NCBI RefSeq assembly: GCF_022968795.1
Contig: NZ_JALJRB010000021.1
Span: 1 to 64,000 of the forward strand
From: Desulfatitalea alkaliphila
Lineage (GTDB): Bacteria; Desulfobacterota; Desulfobacteria; Desulfobacterales; Desulfosarcinaceae
DNA length: 64,000 nt
Direction: 5' to 3'
In this document: positions 53,348 to 62,196 of the stretch, piece by piece
Layout of the letters: each line of letters begins with the position of its first letter
Position numbering within the stretch: position 1 is the first letter of the stretch
Program-made: the position numbers and the translations under genes
The notes under the pieces: generated by a model
What the model saw: only the letters and a program-made list of their open reading frames with translations
Told to the model about the DNA's origin: nothing
The model's database searches: none

Positions 53348-54858
53348 ACCAGCGTCACGCTCAGGATGATCACCAGCTCGCGGGCCTGTTCGCTGCGCAT
53401 CCGGTTTTGGAACAGATATTTGAGCACGGGCACCCGGCCGAGGCCCGGCACTTCCTTGTCTTCGCCGGTGCGCCGCTGATCGATGAGGCCGCCCAGAATG
53501 GCCACTTCATTGTTGCGCATGGAGATGTTGGTGCTGATCTCCTTGATGCGCACGCGGGGCAGCGAAATGCTGTTGTCGGTGCCATTTTGTCCGCCGACCG
53601 AGCGCGGCTGAAGGCTTTCTTGGTCCACCTCGCTCTGGATGGGATTGATCAGCAGCGAGATGCGGCCGTCGGCTTCGATGAAGGGCACCACCCCGAGAAT
53701 CAGGCCGTCGAACACCGAAGAGACCTCCACTTCGGTGGTGATATCGTCGGTGGCGGTGGTGGAGGTGCGGGTGCGCCGCACGCTTTTCTGGTAGCTGTAG
53801 GAGGTGCCCACGCTGATCACCGCCGGTTGGGCGTGCTTGGAGCGGATGCTGGGGTTGGAGACCACGTGGGTGTCGCCATAGGTGTCCAGGGCTTCCACCA
53901 CGGCCTCCACGGCCAGTTCGTTGCTCTCCTGGGAAAAGAGCAGCCCTTGGCCCGATCCCCAACTGAGCAGCGTTGTGTCGATGAAGTCGGCTGCGCGGCT
54001 GCGCAGGGCGGACCAGTTGATGCCGTAGCGGTGCTCGTCGGAGAGGGCCACCTCGATGATGCGGGCTTCGATTAGGATCTGGCGGTCCAGCATTTCGGTC
54101 AGGTGGTTGACCAGCCGCGCCACCGAACGAATGGCCGCGGGCGTGTCCTTGACATAGAGACCGCCGGAAATCCGGTTGAGGGTGTAGCTGCCGCTGGGGG
54201 ACTTCATGGCCCGCAGGTTCTCTTCCAGCAGGTCGTACACATTGCCTTTGCCGGAGGTGCGACCCACCAGCTTGACGTTGCCCGACAAGCCGCCGATGGA
54301 GATGTTGTCGCCCGCCCCCAGCACATCGCCACCCACGGCGAACTCCGAAACGGTCTCGATGTTGAGGAAGTTGAGGTTGAAAAACTGCTCCTTGAACGGT
54401 TGCACCCGGATCACGCCGTCGTCCACTTGGTGGTAGAGATCGAAACTACCCAGTACCTCGCGCAGCACCCGGGCCGCCGACACCTCTTGAAAGTGCAGCG
54501 TCAACAGTTGATCGTCGGTTTTGACCGCCGGGTCGAAAATGATGTTCATGCCCACCACCCGTGCCAGGGCATAGAGCACCGACTGCACCGATGCGTCCAC
54601 CATGGAAAAGGAGACTTTGTGGGCCTCCAGCGGATCGAAGGCGGGCCGCACCGGCGCCATATCGTGCAGCGGATCGGGCGCCCGCTGGAGCTCCCGGCGC
54701 ATCTCGGCTTGGCGCCGCTCCAATTCCTGCGACTTTTCCCGCATCTGTTGGCGCATGGTCTGCTGCGGATCGGGCTGGTAGTCGTCGGCGACCCGTCCCG
54801 TGGCGCATCCGGTCAGCAACAGCAAAGCCGTCAGCATTCCCCAAAAGGCATGCTTCAT
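53344..54858 (-). CDS. Secretin of MSHA-type pilus (MshL-like lipoprotein)
   Basis: 504 residues. Lipoprotein signal LLLTGCATG; secretin N domain (AVKTDDQLLTLHFQEVSAAR); STN-like start; C-terminal secretin core with NEVAILGGLIDQRRTGEDKE and VPGLGRVPVLKYLFQNR, ending ELVIILSVTLV. Forms the outer-membrane channel. Overlaps genes on both sides by 4 bp. Confidence 0.92.
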   Translation of the reverse strand: MKHAFWGMLTALLLLTGCATGRVADDYQPDPQQTMRQQMREKSQELERRQAEMRRELQRAPDPLHDMAPVRPAFDPLEAHKVSFSMVDASVQSVLYALARVVGMNIIFDPAVKTDDQLLTLHFQEVSAARVLREVLGSFDLYHQVDDGVIRVQPFKEQFFNLNFLNIETVSEFAVGGDVLGAGDNISIGGLSGNVKLVGRTSGKGNVYDLLEENLRAMKSPSGSYTLNRISGGLYVKDTPAAIRSVARLVNHLTEMLDRQILIEARIIEVALSDEHRYGINWSALRSRAADFIDTTLLSWGSGQGLLFSQESNELAVEAVVEALDTYGDTHVVSNPSIRSKHAQPAVISVGTSYSYQKSVRRTRTSTTATDDITTEVEVSSVFDGLILGVVPFIEADGRISLLINPIQSEVDQESLQPRSVGGQNGTDNSISLPRVRIKEISTNISMRNNEVAILGGLIDQRRTGEDKEVPGLGRVPVLKYLFQNRMRSEQARELVIILSVTLV

Positions 54859-55421
54859 GAGTGTCCCTTCCCATTTCCTGCGTGGCGTTCATGGTCCGAA
54901 CCCGGTTCCGGCGACGCGTCCTCGGGCAACAGCACCCAGCGGGTCTCCTCGCCCTTGGCGAGCAGCACCCCGTGGTGCGCGATTTTCACAATCTCGCTGC
55001 CGTCGGGCAGCGGATCCCCCTCGGCGTACAACCGGTCATTGAGCAGGCAGTAGCGCAGGGGGCCGGCCATCATGGTGAGGTTCAGGTGGTAGATACCGTC
55101 AAGGGCTTTGATCCGTCCGTCGCCCTGCCCATCATCCCCGGCCGGAACGCCTTGGCCGAACAGTACCAGGGGCGGCCCCTCGGGGGCCGTTGGCGACGGC
55201 TGCGCCAATTCCGGCAAACGCACGGCGAGGGACTGCATTGTGTCCAACTGCGCCGCGCCGGGCACCCACAGTTCGGTGGACGGCAACGGACCGCGTGCCG
55301 CCCGGTCCTTTGTATTGATCGGGGTTTGCCACCCGCCGCCCCAGTAGTAACCGGCGCCGACCAGCAGCAGCGCCAGGGCCAGGATCAGTGTGAGCATGCC
55401 GCGGTGTTTGGGTCTGATCAT
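54855..55421 (-). CDS. Small bitopic pilus protein (MshK/GspC-like position)
   Basis: 188 residues from ATG 55421. One membrane anchor (LTLILALALLLVGAGYYW), then a Pro-rich linker and a short domain with LDGIYHLNLTMMAGPLRYCL and LPDGSEIVKIAHHGVLL, which resembles the HR domain of GspC/PilP-type proteins that contact secretins. Assignment by position and pattern; ATGA overlaps with both neighbours. Tail is charged and His-rich. Confidence 0.65.
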   Translation of the reverse strand: MIRPKHRGMLTLILALALLLVGAGYYWGGGWQTPINTKDRAARGPLPSTELWVPGAAQLDTMQSLAVRLPELAQPSPTAPEGPPLVLFGQGVPAGDDGQGDGRIKALDGIYHLNLTMMAGPLRYCLLNDRLYAEGDPLPDGSEIVKIAHHGVLLAKGEETRWVLLPEDASPEPGSDHERHAGNGKGHS

Positions 55422-56710
55422 AGCGGCCGCCGCAATTTCAACATCAGCTGGGAAACAGTGATCCGGGTATCGAAACGGCTCTCTTCGATCCGGTACCCCC
55501 GCTGCTGCAAGTGCCGCAGGTAGCGCCGGTACTGCTCGTGGGCCGACTCGAAGGGCGACGCCACATCGCCGGACAGCGCCACCCGCAGCACCCCCGAACC
55601 GTATTCGAGCTTCAATTGGTTCAGACGCAAGCCCTCGAAGGGCGACGCGGTCAAGTCGTCGAGCACCTCCCGGTAGGCCGGCCGGCGGCGACCGCGATCC
55701 AGGGACTGGAGAAAATCGAGCTGCGCGGTGAACGCCTCGCGGGAGGGGGTGGGCAATGTCTCCAATTGCACCTCGGCCATGCGGCGTGCCAACTGGTCGC
55801 TGTGCCGTGCCAATTGCCGCGCATCGTCGCGCAGAATGAACCATCCGCCGGCCAGCGCCAGCAACAGCAAGAGCAGCATGCCATTGACGGCCGGCGCCCA
55901 GCGCCGTGCGGCATAAAACGTCTTCTCCGCCGGCGGCGAAACGCTATTGCGCAATGCCTGGTGCGCCGCGGCGCAGGGCCACGAAAGCCGCTGGGCGGTG
56001 TCGCCCACCATCCATTCTTGATCCGCATGGACCTCGATCCGCTGCCGCCACTCCGCCGGCCAATCCGGCATGTCGGCGGCGTCCAACCAATGCAGCAAAA
56101 TCACCCTGGCCACCGACATGCCCGAATCTTCTTCCACCGAAGCGATGTCGTTGCGCACATTGTCCCAGAGGGCTTGCAGCTGTTCCGGCGCGGTATCGAA
56201 GGCCACGCAGCGGTTGGCGTAATAGACCTGGTTGCGATGGCCGACAATCATTTCGGCAAATCGGTCGTGGCGCAGCACCACGGCCACCGGTTCCCTGGCG
56301 CGGCGGCGTTGCAACACGTCCCACAACACGCCGTACATGGCAAACACAAGGGTGCTGTGATCGCCCTCCCGCAGCGCCTCCAGGTAGAAGCGGCTCTGGC
56401 GGGTGGGTACGGCGGTGAAGAAGATGTCGGTGCTGTTGCGGCCCCGCTTCTTTTTCCAGTGGGTGAAAATCTCCACCGGCTCGTCGAATTCGCCGGACTC
56501 CTGCAACTTCTTGCGCACCAGCAGCTCGGCATAGCGCACGGGGGCTTCCACGGTCAGCAAACGGCTGGCGGCCTCGCGCAAATCGGTGACCAGCCACTTG
56601 TCGCCGGCAACGGCGGTCACGCTCTCCACCGGCGTCAAAAGGGTGCCGTCCAGACGGTACACTTCCCCGTCCATCTCGAACAGCCGTATGCTATCGCTTC
56701 CGGGTTTCAT
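55418..56710 (-). CDS. Pilus assembly protein, GspL/MshI-like
   Basis: 430 residues. The cytoplasmic N-terminal part (~260 residues) has an actin-like PilM/GspL feel (LVFAMYGVLWDVLQRR, VVLRHDRFAEMIVG). A membrane segment NGMLLLLLLALAGGWFIL lies near 280 and a PilN-like periplasmic part (DDLTASPFEGLRLNQLKLEY) follows. Inner-membrane assembly platform component linking ATPase to the periplasm. Overlaps the next genes by 4 bp. Confidence 0.72.
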   Translation of the reverse strand: MKPGSDSIRLFEMDGEVYRLDGTLLTPVESVTAVAGDKWLVTDLREAASRLLTVEAPVRYAELLVRKKLQESGEFDEPVEIFTHWKKKRGRNSTDIFFTAVPTRQSRFYLEALREGDHSTLVFAMYGVLWDVLQRRRAREPVAVVLRHDRFAEMIVGHRNQVYYANRCVAFDTAPEQLQALWDNVRNDIASVEEDSGMSVARVILLHWLDAADMPDWPAEWRQRIEVHADQEWMVGDTAQRLSWPCAAAHQALRNSVSPPAEKTFYAARRWAPAVNGMLLLLLLALAGGWFILRDDARQLARHSDQLARRMAEVQLETLPTPSREAFTAQLDFLQSLDRGRRRPAYREVLDDLTASPFEGLRLNQLKLEYGSGVLRVALSGDVASPFESAHEQYRRYLRHLQQRGYRIEESRFDTRITVSQLMLKLRRPL

Positions 56711-57180
56711 TCTTTTTTGGCCACAAACTGCCCTTTAATCGACAACCGCACATCGCCCCGGTCGGCGGACGATCCCCGCCGGCCGTCGGCCGTCGGCCCC
56801 TCGGCCAAGATTTCCAAAGACGCGGGCCAGTAGTAGGCGACCTGCGAATCGGCGCACTGCTCGATGAGTCGGCGGGCCGCCTCGAAGGGAAACGCCCCTT
56901 GCACATTGACATTGTAGAAGAGCCAATCTTCGCGTTGCAGGCCCAGTTGCGCCACCCGCTCCTCGAAGGCGCGCACTTGCTGCAACTGCTGCCGCTGGCG
57001 CACCAGCGCCTGCCGGCGCCGGTTCAGCTCCTGCAACTGTACCTCACGGGTCGTCACCTGGGTGGCCTGATGGTCGCGCAGCGCCTTGGCCGACAACATT
57101 TGTTGTCCGGCCAAGGCGCTGCCGAGAACCAGCAGCAGGGTGATCGCATAGTGCCCGAAGCGTCGGATAAAGCACCTCAC
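56707..57180 (-). CDS. PilO/MshJ-like pilus assembly protein
   Basis: About 157 residues from GTG 57180 (5 bp after the pilin stop). Single N-terminal membrane anchor (YAITLLLVLGSALAGQQML), a coiled coil (LQELNRRRQALVRQRQQLQQ), and a small periplasmic domain, the PilO/GspM arrangement. A longer reading frame upstream overlaps the pilin and is not used. Confidence 0.7.
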   Translation of the reverse strand: MRCFIRRFGHYAITLLLVLGSALAGQQMLSAKALRDHQATQVTTREVQLQELNRRRQALVRQRQQLQQVRAFEERVAQLGLQREDWLFYNVNVQGAFPFEAARRLIEQCADSQVAYYWPASLEILAEGPTADGRRGSSADRGDVRLSIKGQFVAKKE

Positions 57181-57184
57181 GGGA

Positions 57185-57835
57185 TTAGAATTGCATTTTC
57201 CAACGGGCGGTGTTGGTATTGGTTGCCGGCGTGTCACCGGATGTATCCCAGTCGTTGGTACCATCGGCATTGATGAAATCACCATCCGTGCCATCGGCCT
57301 CGCCATCGATCATGGTGTCCAAGGCGATCGCAAGCTCCGTGGGAAGCTCCTCAATTTCCATATAATTGTAACTAGGATCACCATCTTCGTATAAAAACTG
57401 GATTGTCAATCTGTTGGTATTGCCCTCGCTATTGACATAACGGTATTCATAGGGCGTGTCCGGCACATTGCTTACTGGTGGCGTAAGCCCCACTTGGCGC
57501 AAGCCCCTGTATGCAGTGGCAGCACCGCTATCTACCAAGGCATCTCTGCCGGCATTGGTGTCCGCTTGACCGTCCTGTCCGTCGGTAGCCGGATCCACAC
57601 TCGCATCCTGCGTATCACCTAAAATGCGACCTGTTCGGTCATAAAAATTCAGGTAGACAAGCCGCCACTCGTTAAGGAATTTCGAGTAAATCTTCTTCTG
57701 TTCGGCGCCGCGCACCAGATCCTTGCCTTTGACCACGGCGCCGATGATGATGCCGATGATGATCAGCACCAGGGCCATTTCCACCAGTGTGAAGCCTTTG
57801 TTCTGTCCCAACATTCGTCGCATGTCCTGCATCAT
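57185..57835 (-). CDS. Type IV pilin / major pseudopilin
   Basis: 216 residues. GFTLVEMALVLIIIGIIIGA is a class III signal with leader MMQDMRRMLGQNKG and Glu5. The variable C-terminal part is Asp/Asn/Thr-rich (ADGTDGDFINADGTNDWDTS), suggesting metal-binding loops. First gene of the nine-gene pilus operon; AGAGGTG before ATG 57835. A prepilin peptidase is not in the window. Confidence 0.88.
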   Translation of the reverse strand: MMQDMRRMLGQNKGFTLVEMALVLIIIGIIIGAVVKGKDLVRGAEQKKIYSKFLNEWRLVYLNFYDRTGRILGDTQDASVDPATDGQDGQADTNAGRDALVDSGAATAYRGLRQVGLTPPVSNVPDTPYEYRYVNSEGNTNRLTIQFLYEDGDPSYNYMEIEELPTELAIALDTMIDGEADGTDGDFINADGTNDWDTSGDTPATNTNTARWKMQF

Positions 57836-57874
57836 GATGTGTCACCTCTTCTTCTTTTCGATGATTGAAAGCCT

Positions 57875-57892
57875 GAAGGGCGCTTGCCCTTC
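57875..57892 (-). other. Leader hairpin of the pilin operon
   Basis: GAAGGGC-AAGC-GCCCTTC stem-loop, 40 bp upstream of the pilin start; no T-run, so not an obvious terminator. Confidence 0.45.
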
Positions 57893-58048
57893 TCTCCTGA
57901 GGGCTGTTTTCAAGGATTGACGAACCGACGTTTATCATCTGTACAGCCTGCCAGGGAAAATCCTCTCTATGGGTATCGGTTAACCAGTGCTTCAACTAAA
58001 GCGAGGGGTAACAGAGATCATGGATGCCCCTTGCCACATATGGCAGCA

Positions 58049-58065
58049 TGCACTATTCGTGCCCA
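58049..58065 (-). promoter_or_regulatory. Candidate sigma-54 promoter of the pilin operon
   Basis: Minus strand GGGCACGAATAGTGCA: 10 of 12 consensus bases, GG-N10-GC spacing. Leader would be ~200 bp, longer than usual. Confidence 0.45.
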
Positions 58066-58317
58066 AAGCCATATACACATCAACTACTTGTATTATTATC
58101 TTTTTTTGCGCCACAAAGAAAATGGCGTCAACAGACCGGCGTCATCCCGAGTTGCGGTTGCGGTCCGTTGCGTCGCGATGTTGACGGCGCTGAAGGTGTT
58201 TGCAGGAGGGTTGGATCGGAAGTGGCGGCCATCGGCCATGGCACATTGGGTTGGGCCGGGAACAGGAGGTTCCGACCTCCCCGCGGGGCACGGCAAACCG
58301 TTCCCCGGCAGGTTCGA

Positions 58318-59571
58318 TCACCCCTTCACCCGCCGGATGGCGGCGCCCAGCTGCTGGAACTTGCGCTCCAGCGACTCGTAGCCCCGGTCCAGGTGGTAAA
58401 CGCGATTGACCTCGGTGGTGTTCTCGGCGATCAGGCCGGCCAGGATCAGGCAGGCGCTGGCGCGCAAATCGGTGGCCATCACCGGGGCGCCGGAGAGCCG
58501 TGAAACCCCTTTGACCAGGGCGACGTTGCCGGTGACGGTGATGTCGGCGCCCATGCGGTGCAGTTCGCTGACGTGGATGAAACGGTTTTCGAAGATGGTT
58601 TCGGTGATCAGGCAAGAACCGCGGGCCACGCTCATCAGCACCATGAACTGGGCCTGCATGTCGGTGGGAAAGCCGGGGTAAGGCAGGGTTTTCAGGTCCA
58701 CGCTGTGCAGGGGCGCGCATCCCTGCACCCGGATGCCGTCGTTGCGCACTTCGATGCAGGCGCCGGCCCGCCGCAGTTTGTGGATCACCGCTTCCATGTG
58801 ATCGGGTTCGGCGCCGTGGATGGTGACATCGCCGTTGGTCAGGGCGGCGGCGGCCATGAAGGTGCCCGTCTCGATGCGGTCCGGGATGATGCGCGCCTCG
58901 ACGGGGTGCAGCCGCGCCACCCCCTCGATAACGATGTCGGGGGTGCCGGCGCCCTGGATGCGTGCGCCCATTGCATTGAGCACGTCGGCCAGGGCGGTCA
59001 CCTCCGGTTCGCAGGCGGCGTTGCGCAGCACCGTCGTTCCGTCGGCCAGGGCGGCGGCCATCATCAGGTTTTCCGTGCCCGTGACGGTGACCATGTCGAA
59101 GTAGATCTCCGCGCCCCGCAGTTGCTCGCACACCGCTTCCACGTAACCGTGGGAAAGTTCGATGGTGGCCCCCAACAGCTCCAGGCCGCGCAGATGCAGA
59201 TTTATGGGCCGCGCCCCGATGGCGCAGCCGCCGGGCAGGGAAACCCGTGCTCTTTTTAAGCGGGCCACCAGGGGTCCCAACACCAGAATGGAGGCGCGCA
59301 TCTTGCGCACCAGGTCGTAGGGCGCCTCGTGGTTGTTCAGGCCGGCGGCATCCACCCGGACCGTGTGATCGGCCATCTCGCAACGGGCGCCCAGGTGGCT
59401 GAGCAGCTCCATGGTGCTGTGGATGTCCCGCAGATCGGGCACATTGCTGAAGGTGTTGGGCCCGTCACAGAGCAAAGCGGCGGACAATATGGGCAGGGCG
59501 GCGTTCTTGGCCCCGCTGATGGTGACACTGCCTTTGAGGGGATGGCCCCCTTGAACGAGAATTTTATCCAT
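58318..59571 (-). CDS. murA: UDP-N-acetylglucosamine 1-carboxyvinyltransferase
   Basis: 417 residues. [18 protein letters not shown] start; active-site loop [20 protein letters not shown] with the catalytic Cys; [19 protein letters not shown] near the end. First committed step of peptidoglycan synthesis (enolpyruvyl transfer to UDP-GlcNAc). Housekeeping gene. Confidence 0.97.
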   Translation of the reverse strand: MDKILVQGGHPLKGSVTISGAKNAALPILSAALLCDGPNTFSNVPDLRDIHSTMELLSHLGARCEMADHTVRVDAAGLNNHEAPYDLVRKMRASILVLGPLVARLKRARVSLPGGCAIGARPINLHLRGLELLGATIELSHGYVEAVCEQLRGAEIYFDMVTVTGTENLMMAAALADGTTVLRNAACEPEVTALADVLNAMGARIQGAGTPDIVIEGVARLHPVEARIIPDRIETGTFMAAAALTNGDVTIHGAEPDHMEAVIHKLRRAGACIEVRNDGIRVQGCAPLHSVDLKTLPYPGFPTDMQAQFMVLMSVARGSCLITETIFENRFIHVSELHRMGADITVTGNVALVKGVSRLSGAPVMATDLRASACLILAGLIAENTTEVNRVYHLDRGYESLERKFQQLGAAIRRVKG

Positions 59572-59588
59572 GGCTCTGCTTTGCGTTG

Positions 59589-59614
59589 ATTCCGCTTCGG
59601 CGCGGAAGCGGAAT
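59589..59614. other. Inverted repeat upstream of murA
   Basis: Perfect 10-bp arms ATTCCGCTTC/GAAGCGGAAT around 6 bp. Could be an operator for murA or a second hairpin of the Qrc terminator. Confidence 0.45.
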
Positions 59615-59616
59615 GG

Positions 59617-59650
59617 AAAAGCGCCCCGACCCGCTGGTCAAGGCGCTTTG
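59617..59650 (-). terminator. Rho-independent-like terminator of the qrc operon
   Basis: Minus strand AAAGCGCC ... GGCGCTTTT with a nested GACC/GGTC stem, 41 bp after the small protein stop; short T-run. Confidence 0.6.
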
Positions 59651-59690
59651 ATGTTCATCGGGAGTCACTGTCTTTTACTTCACGCCGGCT

Positions 59691-59855
59691 TCAGTGGTGC
59701 TCGTCGTGACCGTGTTTGCCCTGCATGGTGTCCACCACCGATTTGATGATGCAGAAGGTCATGCCCATGCCGATGATCGACAGAACGACCCACAGGGCGC
59801 CGTGAAACACATAGTGGCCCATATCCCAGACCCATTCGAACAGAAATGGCAGCAT
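59691..59855 (-). CDS. Small one-span membrane protein downstream of qrcD
   Basis: 54 residues by direct translation: MLPFLFEWVWDMGHYVFHGA, then LWVVLSIIGMGMTFCIIKSV and the His-rich tail GKHGHDEHH. One transmembrane helix. The start has a near-perfect GGAGGAGC ribosome site that begins right at the qrcD stop (12 bp between), so it is translated with qrcD. It is below usual ORF size cut-offs and easily missed. Possibly an accessory subunit of the Qrc complex; no family recognised. Confidence 0.78.
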   Translation of the reverse strand: MLPFLFEWVWDMGHYVFHGALWVVLSIIGMGMTFCIIKSVVDTMQGKHGHDEHH

Positions 59856-59867
59856 GCGCGCTCCTCC

Positions 59868-61178
59868 TTATGCGGATTGCCCTTCCGCGACCACCGCTGG
59901 TGCCGGTTCGGGCAGTTCGGCGGCTTCGGGGGCGTCGGGGGTGTCAATGGGGTTCAGCTCACGCTCCTGCGGAAAAATGGGCAGGTAGCGATGGGAGATC
60001 ATGATCAGGATGATGCCGTAGGTGATGGGCAGAATGGTGGTGGCCACCTCCTGCCAACTGGGGATGTACATCACCCAGCTGTCGAAGGGCATCACCGGTG
60101 CGGCCAGGGTTTGGAGCACCATGACCCAGCGGTTGAGACAGACGCCGACGATGCCGAGCACCAGGGCGGCCACCCGCGTGGTGGGGTTCTCGCGCGTCGC
60201 CTTGAAGATCAGCAGCAGGCCGGGCAGGAAGCCGCAGATGATGATCTCCGTGAACAGGATCCATTTTCCGTAAAGCGGATTGTTCTGGTAGAAAAAGGAC
60301 CATTGCAACCCCTGGCTCGGGGCGGTGGCGAACATCCAGTAGAGGGTGTCGATGCTCTTGGCGATGATGTAGGTGAAAATCATCCAGCCGGAGATTTTGG
60401 CCACCATGTGGATCACTTCGTCCTTGACCAGCTTCTTGCGGGTGATCTTCTCGGTCAGCCAGGTGACGAACAGGGTGAAGGAGGGGCCGAAGGCCGCGGC
60501 GGACCAGGTGAACAGAAAGAAGGTGTAGGGCCAGATCAGGATGTGCTCGCGGAAGGAAAAGGGCCGTCCGAACAGCACGCCGGAGACGCCGCCCAGGGAC
60601 CCTTGATGGAAAAAGGAAAGGAAGGCGCCGGTGGCGGCGAACACGGCCATGGCCGAGTGCATGTTGTGGGTCAGATTGGCGAAGAAGGGCACCTTCTGGA
60701 TCTGGCGGTTGTCCAGGGCCAGGGGGATGTACTCGATGGTCAGCACGATGAAGTAGCAGGTGAGGCAGAAAGCCACTTCGGTGAGCATGGAGTGCACGTT
60801 GGCGTGCCAGAAGATGAACCATCCGCGCAGGGGCTGCCCCACGTCGATACCCAGGATCAGCTGGGCGGAGCTGTAACAGATGAAGCCGATCAGCACCGCG
60901 TAGTTGATGATGTACTTGAGTTGATCCTTGCCGAACACATATTTCAGCAGCCCGGTGAAAAACGCGCCACCGCCCAGGGCGATGACCGCCAGGTCGGCCC
61001 AGATCCAGAGGGCGAACCCGTAGTAGTCGTTCATGTTGGTCTGGTTCAATCCCTTGATCCAGCACAGCAACATGGCATAGACGCCCCACAGCATGACGGC
61101 GCCCACCAGGGCCAGTGCCAGGAGGAATTTCCATAGGGAACACCGTTTGACGCCCTCGGGTATCAATGCAGAATCCAT
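59868..61178 (-). CDS. qrcD: Qrc complex membrane quinone subunit (NrfD/PsrC family)
   Basis: 436 residues with about ten membrane spans: ADLAVIALGGGAFFTGLLKY, RGWFIFWHANVHSMLTEVAF, HNMHSAMAVFAATGAFLSFF (His/Gly-rich helices typical of NrfD). C-terminal 35 residues are Pro/Ala/Glu-rich. Oxidises menaquinol and passes electrons via QrcC to the cytochrome subunit in sulfate reducers. Confidence 0.9.
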   Translation of the reverse strand: MDSALIPEGVKRCSLWKFLLALALVGAVMLWGVYAMLLCWIKGLNQTNMNDYYGFALWIWADLAVIALGGGAFFTGLLKYVFGKDQLKYIINYAVLIGFICYSSAQLILGIDVGQPLRGWFIFWHANVHSMLTEVAFCLTCYFIVLTIEYIPLALDNRQIQKVPFFANLTHNMHSAMAVFAATGAFLSFFHQGSLGGVSGVLFGRPFSFREHILIWPYTFFLFTWSAAAFGPSFTLFVTWLTEKITRKKLVKDEVIHMVAKISGWMIFTYIIAKSIDTLYWMFATAPSQGLQWSFFYQNNPLYGKWILFTEIIICGFLPGLLLIFKATRENPTTRVAALVLGIVGVCLNRWVMVLQTLAAPVMPFDSWVMYIPSWQEVATTILPITYGIILIMISHRYLPIFPQERELNPIDTPDAPEAAELPEPAPAVVAEGQSA

Positions 61179-61340
61179 ACGGTTGTGCTCCTTGTTCTCC
61201 TTGCGAAAATTAGTGTATCGGCAACCCTTGGCAGCCTGTGGGTGTTTGCCGCGCGTGCTTACCGGGCGGCTTCACTTGCCGGGCATCCCCGCCGCGAACC
61301 GTTGCATCCCGATCCGCGGACAGCGCCCCCGGCTCGAACA

Positions 61341-62177
61341 TCAATGGGCGCCCCGCGGCGCGCCGATGGTGCCGGGCGCCTCGTTTTCCAGGTAATTGTC
61401 GCCGGCCCGCCGGACCCACTCGCGACTGGAAAGGTAGTAAACCTTGGGGTTGGTCCCAAGCCGTTCGAGCAGGCGAAAGGCGCGCGGATTGCGGGCCTTG
61501 TAATGGTTGTCGGGATCGGGCTGCACGATGCGATATACCTCATGGGCCGGGTCGTTCAGGTCACCGAAGACGATGGCGCCGGACGGGCAGGCCTGGGTGC
61601 AGGCCGTCTGATACTCCTCTTCCCGGATCGGCCGTTTGCCTTCCAGATAGGCCTTGTCCCGCGCCAGTTGGTAGCGGTGGAAACAGAAGCTGCACTTTTC
61701 CACCACGCCGCGCATGCGCGGGGACACGTTGGGGCTGAGGGAACGCTCCATCCCCTCGGGCCAGATCGGATCCCACCAGTTGAAGTAGCGGGCATGGTAA
61801 GGGCAGGCCGCCATGCAGTAGCGACAGCCGAAACAACGGGTGTAGATCTGGCTGACGATGCCGGTGTACAAGCTGTAGTCGGTGGCCGTGGCCGGGCAGA
61901 CCGACACGCACGGCGAATGGCCCTCGTGTTGACCGGCGCAGTGCTGGCAGGGACGGGGCACGTAGCACACCTCGGTGTCGGGGAACGGCTTGCCGTTGGT
62001 GATTTTGTAGACCCGCAGCCAGGTGATGCTCAGCAGCTTGTTGGTTTCGTCCTGTTTGAAGGACACGTTGTTCTCGGCAAAGCAGGCCACCATGCACGAC
62101 CCGCACCCGGTGCATTTGTCCAGGTCGATGGCCATGCCGTATCGTTTGGGCCGTTGTTGCGACTGCGTCTGTTTCAT
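61341..62177 (-). CDS. qrcC: Qrc complex iron-sulfur subunit
   Basis: 278 residues with four cysteine clusters: DKCTGCGSCMVACFAENN, CQHCAGQHEGHSPCVSVCP, CFGCRYCMAACPYHARYFNW, and CSFCFHR with ACTQACPSGAI. The arrangement is the four-cluster ferredoxin of PsrB/NrfC-like subunits. No signal peptide of its own. 19 bp after qrcB, 162 bp before qrcD. Confidence 0.92.
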   Translation of the reverse strand: MKQTQSQQRPKRYGMAIDLDKCTGCGSCMVACFAENNVSFKQDETNKLLSITWLRVYKITNGKPFPDTEVCYVPRPCQHCAGQHEGHSPCVSVCPATATDYSLYTGIVSQIYTRCFGCRYCMAACPYHARYFNWWDPIWPEGMERSLSPNVSPRMRGVVEKCSFCFHRYQLARDKAYLEGKRPIREEEYQTACTQACPSGAIVFGDLNDPAHEVYRIVQPDPDNHYKARNPRAFRLLERLGTNPKVYYLSSREWVRRAGDNYLENEAPGTIGAPRGAH

Positions 62178-62196
62178 CAGAACCTCATTTCAGCAA

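Larger units (their letters stand above)
57836..58317. other. Pilin leader region
   Basis: No gene. Holds a perfect 7-bp stem hairpin (57875-57892) in the leader and a sigma-54-like promoter (58049-58065). The ~120 bp next to the murA stop show nothing recognisable, including no clear terminator. Confidence 0.6.
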
